In this document: positions 1 to 7,927 of the stretch, one piece after another
Layout: every line of letters starts with the position of its first letter
Position numbering within the stretch: the stretch's first letter is position 1
Origin: Streptomyces sp. A0642
GTDB lineage: Bacteria > Actinomycetota > Actinomycetes > Streptomycetales > Streptomycetaceae
Assembly: GCF_004795105.1 (NCBI RefSeq)
Contig: NZ_SSBL01000022.1
Location: 1 to 64,000, forward strand
DNA length: 64,000 nt
Reading direction: 5' to 3'
The notes under the pieces: generated by a model
Told to the model about the DNA's origin: nothing
Databases searched by the model: none
The model's input: the letters and a program-made list of their open reading frames with translations, nothing else
Translations under genes and position numbers: made by a program

Positions 1-300
1 CAAGGAACGGACGCTTCCTTTGTACTCACCCGCAGAACATCTTCTGGGGCTTTCCTCCGGGCGCTTCCCTTCGGTCTTGCGTTTCCGACTCTATCAGACT
101 CTTTCGTGTCCGATTCCCGGTCGAAGCAGGTCTCGCATTTTCGCTTTCCAGTTCTTCGCTTTCACGCTTTCCCTTTCCAGCGGTTTCAACCTTACCAGAC
201 CCAGTTCGTTCCGTTTCCGGTTCGAATTTGAATTCCAGTGGCCGTTGAAAGGGCCTTGCCTTTCGGCGGATCCGACATTATCAGAAGTTCTGAGTCGGAA
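1..300 (-). promoter_or_regulatory. rRNA operon promoter region and pre-16S leader (operon continues off the left edge)
   Basis: Read on the minus strand, this stretch is AT-richer than the rest of the window and lacks plausible codon usage. It contains two copies of a promoter-core-like motif, TCTGATAnnGTCGGA, at 84-98 (with TAGAGT at 88-93) and 271-285 (with TAATGT at 275-280). These are followed leftwards by a GAAGGGAAGCGCCCGGAGG-type run and a small stem-loop (arms 2-7 and 15-20). From memory, these elements resemble the tandem promoters and RNase-processing leader that precede 16S rRNA in Streptomyces rrn operons. No 16S sequence lies inside the window, so identity rests on the leader alone. 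No convincing -35 boxes were found. Confidence 0.72.
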
Positions 301-374
301 ATCCCGCCCCTCTTGGACGCCCCCGGCGCACATGTGTGCGCGGTGCTTCCCCGTGAGGCGGAGACGTAAACGTA

Positions 375-417
375 CTGGAGCGGGGCTCCCCGATGCAAAT
401 CGGGGGCCCCGCTCCAG
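375..417 (-). terminator. rho-independent terminator after rnj
   Basis: Near-perfect inverted repeat of about 19 bp (CTGGAGCGGGG... / ...CCCCGCTCCAG) with a GCAA tetraloop and one bulged base, beginning 19 nt downstream of the rnj stop codon. It separates rnj from the rRNA promoter region that follows on the same strand. Confidence 0.85.
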
Positions 418-435
418 AGTTCGCGGCTGTCGGGG

Positions 436-2121
436 TCAGACCTCGACGACCACGGGAAGGATCATCGGACGCCGGCGGTAGGTGTCGGAGACCCACTTGC
501 CCACCGTGCGGCGGACGAGCTGCTGGAGCTGGTGGGGCTCCATGACGCCGTCCTGCGCCGACTTGTTGAGCGCCTCTTCGACCTTGGGGACGACCGCGCT
601 GAACACCGCGTCGTCGATGCCGGAGCCCCGGGCCTGGAAGTGGGGCCCGCCCACGATCTTGCCGGAGCTGCTGTCGACCACGATGAAGACGGAGATGATG
701 CCCTCGTCGCCCAGGATGCGGCGGTCCTTGAGGGAGGTCTCGGTGACATCGCCGACGGAGAGACCGTCGACGTACACGTAACCGGCCTGGACCTTGCCGA
801 CGATCTTGGCCTTGCCGTCGATCAGGTCGACGACCACGCCGTCCTCGGCGATGACGATGTGATCCTTCGGGACACCGGTGAGGGCGCCCAGTTCGGCGTT
901 GGCCCGGAGGTGGCGCCATTCGCCGTGGACCGGCATCAGGTTCTTCGGCTTGCAGATGTTGTAGAAGTACAGCAGCTCGCCGGCCGACGCGTGGCCCGAG
1001 ACGTGGACCTTGGCGTTGCCCTTGTGGACGACGTTGGCGCCCCAGCGGGTCAGGCCGTTGATCACGCGGTAGACCGCGTTCTCGTTGCCCGGGATCAGCG
1101 ACGACGCCAGGATGACGGTGTCACCCTGGACGATGCGGATCTGGTGGTCGCGGTTGGCCATCCGGGACAGGGCCGCCATCGGCTCACCCTGCGATCCCGT
1201 GCAGACCAGGACCACCTCGTCGTCCGGGAGGTCGTCGAGGGTCTTGACGTCGACGACCAGGCCGGCGGGGACCTTCAGGTAGCCCAGGTCACGGGCGATG
1301 CCCATGTTCCGGACCATCGAACGTCCGACGAAGGCGACCCTGCGGCCGTATTCGTGGGCCGTGTCGAGGATCTGCTGGATGCGGTGCACGTGGCTGGCGA
1401 AGCTCGCCACGATGATCCGCTTCTGCGCGTTGGCGAAGACCGTGCGCAGGACGTTCTGGATGTCCCGCTCGGGCGGGACGAAGCCGGGGACCTCGGCGTT
1501 CGTGGAGTCCGAGAGGAGAAGGTCGATGCCCTCCTCGCTCAGCCGGGCGAACGCGTGCAGGTCCGTGAGGCGGCCGTCCAGCGGGAGCTGGTCCATCTTG
1601 AAGTCGCCGGTGGCGACGGCCATGCCCGCGGGCGTGCGGATGGCGACCGCGAGGGCGTCCGGGATGGAGTGGTTGACCGCGATGAACTCGCAGTCGAAGA
1701 CTCCGATGCGCTCGCGCTGCCCCTCCTTGACCTCAAGGGTGTAGGGGCGGATGCGGTGCTCCTGGAGCTTGGCCTCGATGAGCGCGAGGGTCAGCTTGGA
1801 GCCGATGAGCGGGATGTCCGGCTTCAGTCGCAGCAGATACGGGACACCACCGATGTGGTCCTCGTGTCCGTGCGTGAGGACGATGCCCTCGACGTCGTCC
1901 AGGCGGTCCCGGATGGTGGTGAAGTCCGGAAGGATCAGGTCGATTCCCGGCTGCTCCTCTTCGGGGAAGAGGACGCCGCAGTCGACGATGAGCAGGCGGC
2001 CGCCGTACTCGAAGACCGTCATGTTCCGGCCGATTTCGCCGAGGCCGCCCAGCGGGGTGACCCGCAGGCCGCCCTTCGGGAGCTTCGGCGGGGTGCCGAG
2101 TTCAGGATGCGGATGACTCAA
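436..2121 (-). CDS. rnj: Ribonuclease J
   Basis: 561-residue metallo-beta-lactamase/beta-CASP ribonuclease, expected to act in the cytoplasm on mRNA decay and rRNA maturation. The zinc-binding motif HGHEDH is at residues 84-89; a second metal-site region with GDFKMDQ follows, then the beta-CASP part (SDSTNAE) and a C-terminal dimerisation domain. I chose the TTG start at 2121-2119 because AAGGAGA (2127-2133) sits 5 nt upstream and the product then starts SHPHPELGTPP, as I recall for Streptomyces RNase J. The upstream GTG at 2178 would add 19 unconserved residues. It is followed by its own terminator and lies 132 nt downstream of dapA, so the two may be co-transcribed. Confidence 0.95.
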   Translation of the reverse strand: MSHPHPELGTPPKLPKGGLRVTPLGGLGEIGRNMTVFEYGGRLLIVDCGVLFPEEEQPGIDLILPDFTTIRDRLDDVEGIVLTHGHEDHIGGVPYLLRLKPDIPLIGSKLTLALIEAKLQEHRIRPYTLEVKEGQRERIGVFDCEFIAVNHSIPDALAVAIRTPAGMAVATGDFKMDQLPLDGRLTDLHAFARLSEEGIDLLLSDSTNAEVPGFVPPERDIQNVLRTVFANAQKRIIVASFASHVHRIQQILDTAHEYGRRVAFVGRSMVRNMGIARDLGYLKVPAGLVVDVKTLDDLPDDEVVLVCTGSQGEPMAALSRMANRDHQIRIVQGDTVILASSLIPGNENAVYRVINGLTRWGANVVHKGNAKVHVSGHASAGELLYFYNICKPKNLMPVHGEWRHLRANAELGALTGVPKDHIVIAEDGVVVDLIDGKAKIVGKVQAGYVYVDGLSVGDVTETSLKDRRILGDEGIISVFIVVDSSSGKIVGGPHFQARGSGIDDAVFSAVVPKVEEALNKSAQDGVMEPHQLQQLVRRTVGKWVSDTYRRRPMILPVVVEV

Positions 2122-2253
2122 AAGACTCTCCTTACCACGCACGCCACGTACCGCTTGGGCACGTGGCGCGCATGTCATTCGTGCACTTGCTGTTGTCTTG
2201 GGGTGTTGCTCGGTCGCGAACGTTGTCCGCGTATTCAGTTGTGAAGTCCGTGG

Positions 2254-3153
2254 TTACAGCTGTACCCCACCGGCAGCGAGATCGATCTTGAGCTGCGCCG
2301 TTTCCTGTGCGCTCAGTTCGACCAGCGGCAGGCGCAGCGGGCCGGCCGGAAGGCCCTGGAGGGCCAGCGCGGCCTTGGAGGTGATCACGCCCTGGGTGCG
2401 GAACATGCCCGTGAACACCGGAAGCAGCTTCTGGTGGATCTCGGTGGCCTTCTGCACGTCCCCGCCGAGGTGGGCCTCGACGAGGGCCCGCAGGTCCGGG
2501 GTGACGACGTGGCCGACGACGGAGACCAGGCCGACGGCGCCGACCGACAGGAGCGGCAGGTTCAGCATGTCGTCACCCGAGTACCAGGCCAGACCGGACT
2601 GCGCGATGGCCCAGCTCGCGCGGCCGAGGTCGCCCTTGGCGTCCTTGTTCGCCACGATGCGCGGGTGCTCGGACAGCCTGACCAGGGTCTCCGTGTCGAT
2701 CGGCACACCGCTGCGGCCGGGGATGTCGTAGAGCATCACCGGCAGACCCGTGGAGTCCGCGATCGCGGTGAAGTGCCGGAGGAGGCCCTCCTGCGGCGGC
2801 TTGTTGTAGTAGGGCGTGACCGCCAGGAGGCCGTGGGCGCCGGTGCGCTCGGCCGTGCGGGCGAGCTCGACGCTGTGGCGGGTGTCGTTGGTCCCGATGC
2901 CGGCGACGATGTGCGCGCGGTCTCCGACCGCCTCCAGCACAGCCCGTACGAGCTGGTCTTTCTCCGCGTCGCTGGTGGTCGGGGACTCGCCGGTGGTGCC
3001 GTTGATGATCAGGCCGTCGTTGCCTGCGTCCACCAGATGGGTGGCGAGCCGCTGGGCGCCGTCGAGATCGAGTGCGCCGTCCGCCGTGAACGGCGTGACC
3101 ATAGCGGTGAGGACCCGCCCGAAGGGGGTCTGCGGAGTGGAGATCGGAGCCAT
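2254..3153 (-). CDS. dapA: 4-hydroxy-tetrahydrodipicolinate synthase
   Basis: 299 residues, the usual length. Condenses pyruvate with aspartate semialdehyde, the first committed step of the diaminopimelate/lysine branch. The motif GTTGES is at 52-57, the catalytic Tyr is in LYDIPGRSG (Tyr142), and the Schiff-base Lys is in the NKDAKGD segment (Lys170). The start is taken at the ATG opening MAPISTPQTPFG; the longer frame (to 3222) gives an unconserved extension. No clear Shine-Dalgarno is visible. dapB, for the next pathway step, lies about 3.4 kb away in a different transcription unit. Confidence 0.95.
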   Translation of the reverse strand: MAPISTPQTPFGRVLTAMVTPFTADGALDLDGAQRLATHLVDAGNDGLIINGTTGESPTTSDAEKDQLVRAVLEAVGDRAHIVAGIGTNDTRHSVELARTAERTGAHGLLAVTPYYNKPPQEGLLRHFTAIADSTGLPVMLYDIPGRSGVPIDTETLVRLSEHPRIVANKDAKGDLGRASWAIAQSGLAWYSGDDMLNLPLLSVGAVGLVSVVGHVVTPDLRALVEAHLGGDVQKATEIHQKLLPVFTGMFRTQGVITSKAALALQGLPAGPLRLPLVELSAQETAQLKIDLAAGGVQL

Positions 3154-3210
3154 GGGTAACACGCTACTCGTTGCTCGGCGTCCATTGTTCCCTCGGGGGG
3201 ACAAGCAAGA

Positions 3211-3255
3211 GGAGCCCGGCACTGCCTGCTCGGGGGTTCAAGCAGTGCCGGGTCC
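3211..3255 (-). terminator. terminator between thyX and dapA
   Basis: Eleven-base perfect inverted repeat (CCCGGCACTGC at 3215-3225, GCAGTGCCGGG at 3242-3252), lengthened by three further pairs with a bulge. It lies just after the thyX stop on the minus strand and indicates that dapA has its own promoter in 3154-3210. Confidence 0.75.
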
Positions 3256-3305
3256 GTTTGATCAGCCTAGATGAACTTCTCGAAACGCCGCAATACGGAC
3301 ACCTC

Positions 3306-4043
3306 CTACGGGGCAACGCGTCCGTTTTTGTTGAAGGCTGCATGGGTGAGCGGCATGAGCCTCGCCCAGTGCGCCTCCATCTGCTCGCCCACCATCTCGA
3401 TCTCCCGCTGCGGGAAGGACGGAACCTTCGCGAGTTCGTGCTGGGTGCGCAGGCCGAGGAAGTGCATCAGCGAGCGGGCGTTGCACGTGGCGTACATGGA
3501 GGAGAACAGGCCGACCGGGAGGACCGCGCGGGCCACCTCACGGGCGACTCCCGCCGCCAGCATCTCCTGGTAGGCCTCGTAGGAGCGGCGGTAGGACTCC
3601 TCCATCGCGCGGCTCGTAAGCGCGTGCTGCTCGGACGTGCCCTCAACGAATTCGTACTTGCCAGGGCGCCCCTGCTGGATGAGCTTGCGGGACTCCCCCG
3701 GGACGTAGAAGACCGGCTCCAGCTCCCTGTAGCGGCCCGATTCCTCGTTGTACGACCAGCCCACCCGGTGCCGCATGAACTCGCGGAACACGAAGATCGG
3801 GGCGCTGATGAAGAAGGTCATCGAGTTGTGCTCGAACGGGCTTCCGTGCCGGTCCCGCATCAGATAGTTGATGAGCCCCTTGGAGCGCTCAGGGTCCTTG
3901 GCAATCTCCTGCAAAGACTGCTCACCGGCTGTGGAGACGCGAGCGGCGAACAGCACATCGGAGTCGCCGGCGGCGGATTTCACCAGGTCAACGGTGACAT
4001 CGCTGCGGAAATGGGCCTTCGTAGGCTCGGGAGTGTCGGTCAC
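3306..4043 (-). CDS. thyX: Flavin-dependent thymidylate synthase
   Basis: 245 residues. Makes dTMP from dUMP using FAD, NADPH and methylenetetrahydrofolate, independently of ThyA. The ThyX signature RHRxxSxNxxSxRY is intact at residues 91-105 (RHRVGWSYNEESGRY). The GTG start at 4043 is preceded by GGAAGGACC (4051-4059), a good ribosome site; the longer frame up to 4199 reads through the divergent intergenic region. It is transcribed divergently from the small membrane-protein gene at 4229 and followed by a terminator. Confidence 0.95.
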   Translation of the reverse strand: MTDTPEPTKAHFRSDVTVDLVKSAAGDSDVLFAARVSTAGEQSLQEIAKDPERSKGLINYLMRDRHGSPFEHNSMTFFISAPIFVFREFMRHRVGWSYNEESGRYRELEPVFYVPGESRKLIQQGRPGKYEFVEGTSEQHALTSRAMEESYRRSYEAYQEMLAAGVAREVARAVLPVGLFSSMYATCNARSLMHFLGLRTQHELAKVPSFPQREIEMVGEQMEAHWARLMPLTHAAFNKNGRVAP

Positions 4044-4228
4044 CGGCGGGGGTCCTTCCAATGGCTTCGCTCGGTCGGCGCCCACTCTACGGGCCGTGGC
4101 TTCATGCCCGATGCACCGCCCGCCCGGGGATTTCTTCGGCCAATCCGGCGATTCGGGGCACCGATCGGGCTCGCCGTGCGTCTGACTCAGTAGCACCACC
4201 CGAATCAGAGTTCAAGGAGAGTTACCTC

Positions 4229-4468
4229 ATGTTCCGCCGGCGTGAATCCGTCCCGTTCTCGTTCGTCGCCGAGGCCGACCGATTCCGCAGTAACGTCACA
4301 CCGCCCCCGCGCGAGCGTGCCTCCCTCTCCGAGAGGGCCGGAAGCATCCTGACCGGCCTCGTCGTGGTCGCGGGACTCGTCGGATCGCTGCTGCTCGGGC
4401 TGCCCGCCCTGGCCCCCGAGCAGTCGGCGCAGCACAGCCAGCAGACCGAGGCGTCACACGGGCGCTGA
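4229..4468 (+). CDS. Small single-pass membrane protein, unknown function
   Basis: 79 residues with a basic N-terminus (MFRRRE), a Ser/Arg/Pro-rich stretch and one membrane helix at about 41-62 (LTGLVVVAGLVGSLLLGLPA), then a short polar tail. The ATG start is supported by AAGGAGAG at 4214-4221. Hydrophobicity and the ribosome site make it a credible gene although no family is recognised. It is divergent from thyX and is followed after 94 nt by another membrane-protein gene on the same strand, so the two may form an operon. Confidence 0.7.
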   Translation: MFRRRESVPFSFVAEADRFRSNVTPPPRERASLSERAGSILTGLVVVAGLVGSLLLGLPALAPEQSAQHSQQTEASHGR

Positions 4469-4562
4469 CCCGTACGGGCCCCCTGGGGTGGTCCGGCCGG
4501 TAGCCTGCTCGGTAGCCTCACCGGGCACAGCAATCGAGCGTGCTTGTGAGTGAGGATCAGTC

Positions 4563-5114
4563 GTGCCCCTGCCCTTCCTGACGGCCGACCGCGCATTTGA
4601 CGCGAGCGCTGAGGATGTCGCGCTGCCGTTCGACGACCACGACAGCTGGCGGCGCCCCTACCGCCCCGGTCCCTGGCGTGTGGCGGCCGCGGCCGGACTG
4701 CTGCTGCTCGCCTCGTTCATCCTGTTCGCCGGGATGATCACGGCGTTCGCGGGCGCGCTGCCCGGTGCCGGAGCGTGCCTGGCCCTGGCTCTCGCGGTGA
4801 TCATCTGCGCCCTGCGGATGCTGCGGGTCGGCGCCTGGGTGAGCCGGCACGGTGTGCGCCGCGTGGGCTTCTTCCGGACGACGACCGTGCCGTGGAACCG
4901 CGCCGCCGCGGTGCGCACGGTGCAGCAGCCGGTCAAGTGGCTCGGGTTCCCGCGCACGGTGCAGGGCCAGGCCCTGATCGTGGTGCGCAAGGGCGGCGAC
5001 GCGGTGCCGCCGCTCCTCACGGACTCCAACGCCGACTTCCTGGCCCGGGGTGAGGCGTTCGACAGGGCCGCCGACACGATCGAGGCGTGGGGGGACGAGT
5101 ACCGAAGCGCCTAG
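4563..5114 (+). CDS. Membrane protein with PH-like (bPH) domain
   Basis: 183 residues with a GTG start. An acidic N-terminal segment is followed by two membrane helices (about 39-60 and 66-84). The cytosolic C-terminal part begins with a GVRRVGFFRTTTVPW segment and resembles the bacterial PH (PF10756-like) fold of actinobacterial membrane proteins. Function unknown. The assignment rests on the two-helix plus beta-rich layout, not on catalytic motifs. It lies downstream of the small membrane protein at 4229 and ends in a bidirectional terminator. Confidence 0.75.
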   Translation: MPLPFLTADRAFDASAEDVALPFDDHDSWRRPYRPGPWRVAAAAGLLLLASFILFAGMITAFAGALPGAGACLALALAVIICALRMLRVGAWVSRHGVRRVGFFRTTTVPWNRAAAVRTVQQPVKWLGFPRTVQGQALIVVRKGGDAVPPLLTDSNADFLARGEAFDRAADTIEAWGDEYRSA

Positions 5115-5174
5115 GGTTCGTCCGGCACGCGTGTCCTCGAGCGCCGGAGAGGCTCAAGAGATGTGACCTCAGTC

Positions 5175-5203
5175 GCCGGACGGGCTTGATGTGCCCGTCC
5201 GGC
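5175..5203. terminator. bidirectional terminator between converging genes
   Basis: Eleven-base perfect inverted repeat (GCCGGACGGGC, 7-nt loop, GCCCGTCCGGC) between the plus-strand PH-domain gene and the minus-strand gene at 5262. Confidence 0.8.
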
Positions 5204-5261
5204 TTGATGTGTGCCTGTACGCCTTGAGGGGCCCTGTGAGCCCGGGTGAGCCCGCCGGACC

Positions 5262-5741
5262 TCAGGTGCCCGGTGGGACCGCGGCGCAGGAGGGCGCCGG
5301 GGCCGGGCGGCCGTGGAGGGCGATGGCCCGTTGCATGGCCTTCCTGGCCCGGGGGGTGTCCCGGGCGTCCTGGTAGGCGACGGCGAGACGGAACCAGCAG
5401 CGCCAGTCGTCCGGCGTGTCCTCCGTCTCCTCCCGGCGGCGGGCGAACACCGCGTCGGCGGAGTCCCGGTCGATACGCCCGCTCGGGGTACGGACCAGTT
5501 CGTCGACGGGCAGGCCGCCCTCGGCGTCGAGCTCGGCGGCCAGAGCGTTGGCCCTCCGGACGAACTGGGTGTTCTTCCAGAGGAACCAGATGCCGATCGC
5601 CGGGAGGACCAGCACGGCGACCCCGAAGGTCACCGTCAGCAGCGTGCCGTGCTTGATGAGCAGGACGCCTCGGCTGCCGACCAGGAGAAAGTAGAAGACC
5701 AGGACGGCGGCGGTGACGATGTAAGTGATCTTTGCGCGCAT
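5262..5741 (-). CDS. Membrane protein with short TPR-like tail, unknown function
   Basis: 159 residues. Two membrane helices occupy roughly 7-26 and 34-55. A soluble C-terminal region follows, with a pattern (DDWRCWFRLAVAYQDARDTPRARKAMQRAI) that looks like a single tetratricopeptide-type helical pair. It starts 13 nt downstream of the dapB stop, so it is probably the last gene of the rpsO-pnp-peptidase-dapB operon. No enzymatic motif was seen. Confidence 0.8.
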   Translation of the reverse strand: MRAKITYIVTAAVLVFYFLLVGSRGVLLIKHGTLLTVTFGVAVLVLPAIGIWFLWKNTQFVRRANALAAELDAEGGLPVDELVRTPSGRIDRDSADAVFARRREETEDTPDDWRCWFRLAVAYQDARDTPRARKAMQRAIALHGRPAPAPSCAAVPPGT

Positions 5742-5754
5742 GGCGGTGGCTCAG

Positions 5755-6507
5755 TCAGTTCAGGTCGAGGAAGTTTTCCAGGCCGAACGTGAGACCCGGA
5801 GTGGACACCACGCGGCGCGCTCCGAGCAGGATGCCCGGCATGAAGCTGCTGTGGTGCAGGGAGTCGTGCCGGATGGTGAGGGTCTCGCCCTCGCCGCCCA
5901 GCAGCACCTCCTGGTGGGCCAGGAGTCCGCGGAGCCGGACCGAGTGGACCGGGATCCCGTCGATGTCCGCGCCGCGCGCTCCGGCCAGTGCCGTCGCGGT
6001 GGCGTCCGGCTGGGGTGCGCAGCCCGCCTCGCGCCGGGCGTCGGCGATCAGCTGTGCGGTACGGGCGGCCGTGCCGGAAGGGGCGTCGGCCTTGTTGGGA
6101 TGGTGCAGCTCGATGACCTCGACCGACTCGAAGTAGCGGGCGGCCTGCTGGGCGAACTTCATCGTGAGGACCGCGCCGATGGAGAAGTTCGGCGCGATGA
6201 GCACACCGGTCTCCGGCGAGCCGGAGAGCCAGGTGGTGAGCTGCGCGAGCCGTTCGTCGGTCCAGCCGGTGGTGCCGACCACGGCGTGCATGCCGTGCCG
6301 GACGCAGAAGTCGAGGTTGTCCATCACCGACGTGGGGGTGGTGAGCTCGACGACGACCTCGGCGCCGGAGTCCGCGAGGGTCTCCAGCTTGTCGCCGCGG
6401 CCGAGTGCGGCCACCAGTTCCATGTCGTCGGCGGCCTCGACCGCTCGTACCGCTTCGGAGCCGATACGGCCCCGGGCACCGAGTACGGCCACGCGCAGCT
6501 TGCTCAT
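5755..6507 (-). CDS. dapB: 4-hydroxy-tetrahydrodipicolinate reductase
   Basis: 250 residues, the usual length. Reduces the DapA product with NAD(P)H in diaminopimelate/lysine synthesis. The N-terminal nucleotide-binding loop is GARGRIG (10-16), GTTGW lies further on, and the catalytic signature ELHHPNKADAPSGTA is intact. It follows the M16 peptidase gene by 40 nt in the pnp operon. Confidence 0.95.
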   Translation of the reverse strand: MSKLRVAVLGARGRIGSEAVRAVEAADDMELVAALGRGDKLETLADSGAEVVVELTTPTSVMDNLDFCVRHGMHAVVGTTGWTDERLAQLTTWLSGSPETGVLIAPNFSIGAVLTMKFAQQAARYFESVEVIELHHPNKADAPSGTAARTAQLIADARREAGCAPQPDATATALAGARGADIDGIPVHSVRLRGLLAHQEVLLGGEGETLTIRHDSLHHSSFMPGILLGARRVVSTPGLTFGLENFLDLN

Positions 6508-6547
6508 GCTTGCTTCTTTCGGGTGACTGGGCGGCTAGCGACCAGGG

Positions 6548-7927
6548 CTAGGCGACTGATTCGTGGAGGCGGTCGGCCTGCTTGTCCTTGAGCGGGCCGA
6601 TGACGGAGAGCGAGGGCCGGTGTCCGAGGACCTCGGCCGCCACCGAGCGGACGTCGTCCGGCGTCACCTGCGCGATGCGGGCCAGCATGTCGTCGACCGA
6701 CATCTGCTCGCCCCAGCACAGTTCACTCTTGCCGATCCGGTTCATCAGGGCGCCGGTGTCCTCCAGGCCGAGGACGGTGGAGCCGGAGAGCTGGCCGATG
6801 GCGCGGCTGATCTCCTCGTCGGCGAGTCCGTCCGACGCGACGCGGTCGAGCTCGTCGCGGCAGATCTTGAGGACGTCGTGGACCTGGCTGGGCCGGCAGC
6901 CCGCGTACACGCCGAAGAGTCCGCAGTCCGCGAAGCCCGAGGTGTACGAGTAGACGCTGTAGGCGAGGCCGCGCTTCTCCCGTACCTCCTGGAAGAGGCG
7001 GGAGCTCATGCCGCCGCCGAGGGCGGTGTTGAGCACGCCGAGCGCCCAGCGGCGCTCGTCGGTGCGGGCCAGTCCCGGCATGCCGAGGACGACATGGGCC
7101 TGCTCGGTCTTGCGGTTCAGCAGCTCCACCCGGCCCGCAGCGCGCAACGTGCGGGCGCCCTCGCGCGGCGTCGTCGGGACGGCGTCGGTGCGGGAGAGCG
7201 CACCGGCGCGCTCGAAGGCCCTGCGGACCTGGCGTACGACCGTGGCGTGGTCGACGTTGCCCGCCGCGGCGACGACGAGGTGCGTGGGGTCGTAGTGCTT
7301 CTTGTAGAAGCGGGCGATCTGGCCGCGGCTCAGGGCGTTGACCGTGTCGACGGTGCCGAGGACCGGGCGGCCGAGCGGGGTGTCCCCGAGCATGGTGTGC
7401 GCGAACAGGTCGTGCACGCAGTCGCCCGGGTCGTCCTCGGTCATCGCGATCTCTTCGAGGATGACGCCGCGCTCGGCGTCGACGTCCTCGGTGGCGATCA
7501 GGGAGCCGGTCAGCATGTCGCAGACGACGTCGATGGCCAGCGGCAGGTCGGTGTCGAGGACCCGCGCGTAGTAGCAGGTGTACTCCTTCGCCGTGAAGGC
7601 GTTCATCTCGCCGCCGACCGCGTCGATCGCGGACGAGATGTCGAGGGCGCTGCGCTGGGCGGTGCCCTTGAAGAGGAGGTGTTCGAGGTAGTGCGTCGCG
7701 CCGTTCAGCGTCGGGGTCTCGTCGCGTGATCCGACGTTGGCCCAGATGCCGAAGGTGGCGGAGCGTACGGAGGGCAGGGTCTCGGTGACGACGCGCAGGC
7801 CGCCGGGGAGGACCGTGCGGCGGACCGTGCCGATGCCGTTGCTGCCCTTGAGAAGCGTTTGGGTACGGGCGACGGCCCGCCCCTCCGAGGAGGGGCGGGC
7901 CGTCGTCACGGAACTACGGGACGTCAC
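6548..7927 (-). CDS. M16 family zinc metallopeptidase (processing-peptidase type)
   Basis: 459 residues. The inverted zinc motif HxxEH is present (HYLEH, residues 79-83) and the third zinc ligand is in the EEIAMTEDDP region, so it is predicted active. The second, non-catalytic M16 domain follows and includes the R/Y pair region SVYSYTSGF. The GTG start overlaps the pnp stop by four bases (GTGA, 7924-7927), indicating translational coupling. The pnp-peptidase-dapB order is common in actinobacteria; physiological substrates are unknown. Confidence 0.93.
   Translation of the reverse strand: MTSRSSVTTARPSSEGRAVARTQTLLKGSNGIGTVRRTVLPGGLRVVTETLPSVRSATFGIWANVGSRDETPTLNGATHYLEHLLFKGTAQRSALDISSAIDAVGGEMNAFTAKEYTCYYARVLDTDLPLAIDVVCDMLTGSLIATEDVDAERGVILEEIAMTEDDPGDCVHDLFAHTMLGDTPLGRPVLGTVDTVNALSRGQIARFYKKHYDPTHLVVAAAGNVDHATVVRQVRRAFERAGALSRTDAVPTTPREGARTLRAAGRVELLNRKTEQAHVVLGMPGLARTDERRWALGVLNTALGGGMSSRLFQEVREKRGLAYSVYSYTSGFADCGLFGVYAGCRPSQVHDVLKICRDELDRVASDGLADEEISRAIGQLSGSTVLGLEDTGALMNRIGKSELCWGEQMSVDDMLARIAQVTPDDVRSVAAEVLGHRPSLSVIGPLKDKQADRLHESVA

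Noticed and set aside
20..481. Plus-strand ORF of 153 codons at the left edge, and a 79-codon minus ORF at 94-333
   Set aside because: Both lie in the rRNA leader region, lack ribosome sites and have codon use unlike the neighbouring genes.
532..2244. 570-codon plus-strand ORF opposite rnj
   Set aside because: Antisense shadow of a clearly conserved gene; high-GC sequence gives long open frames on the opposite strand.
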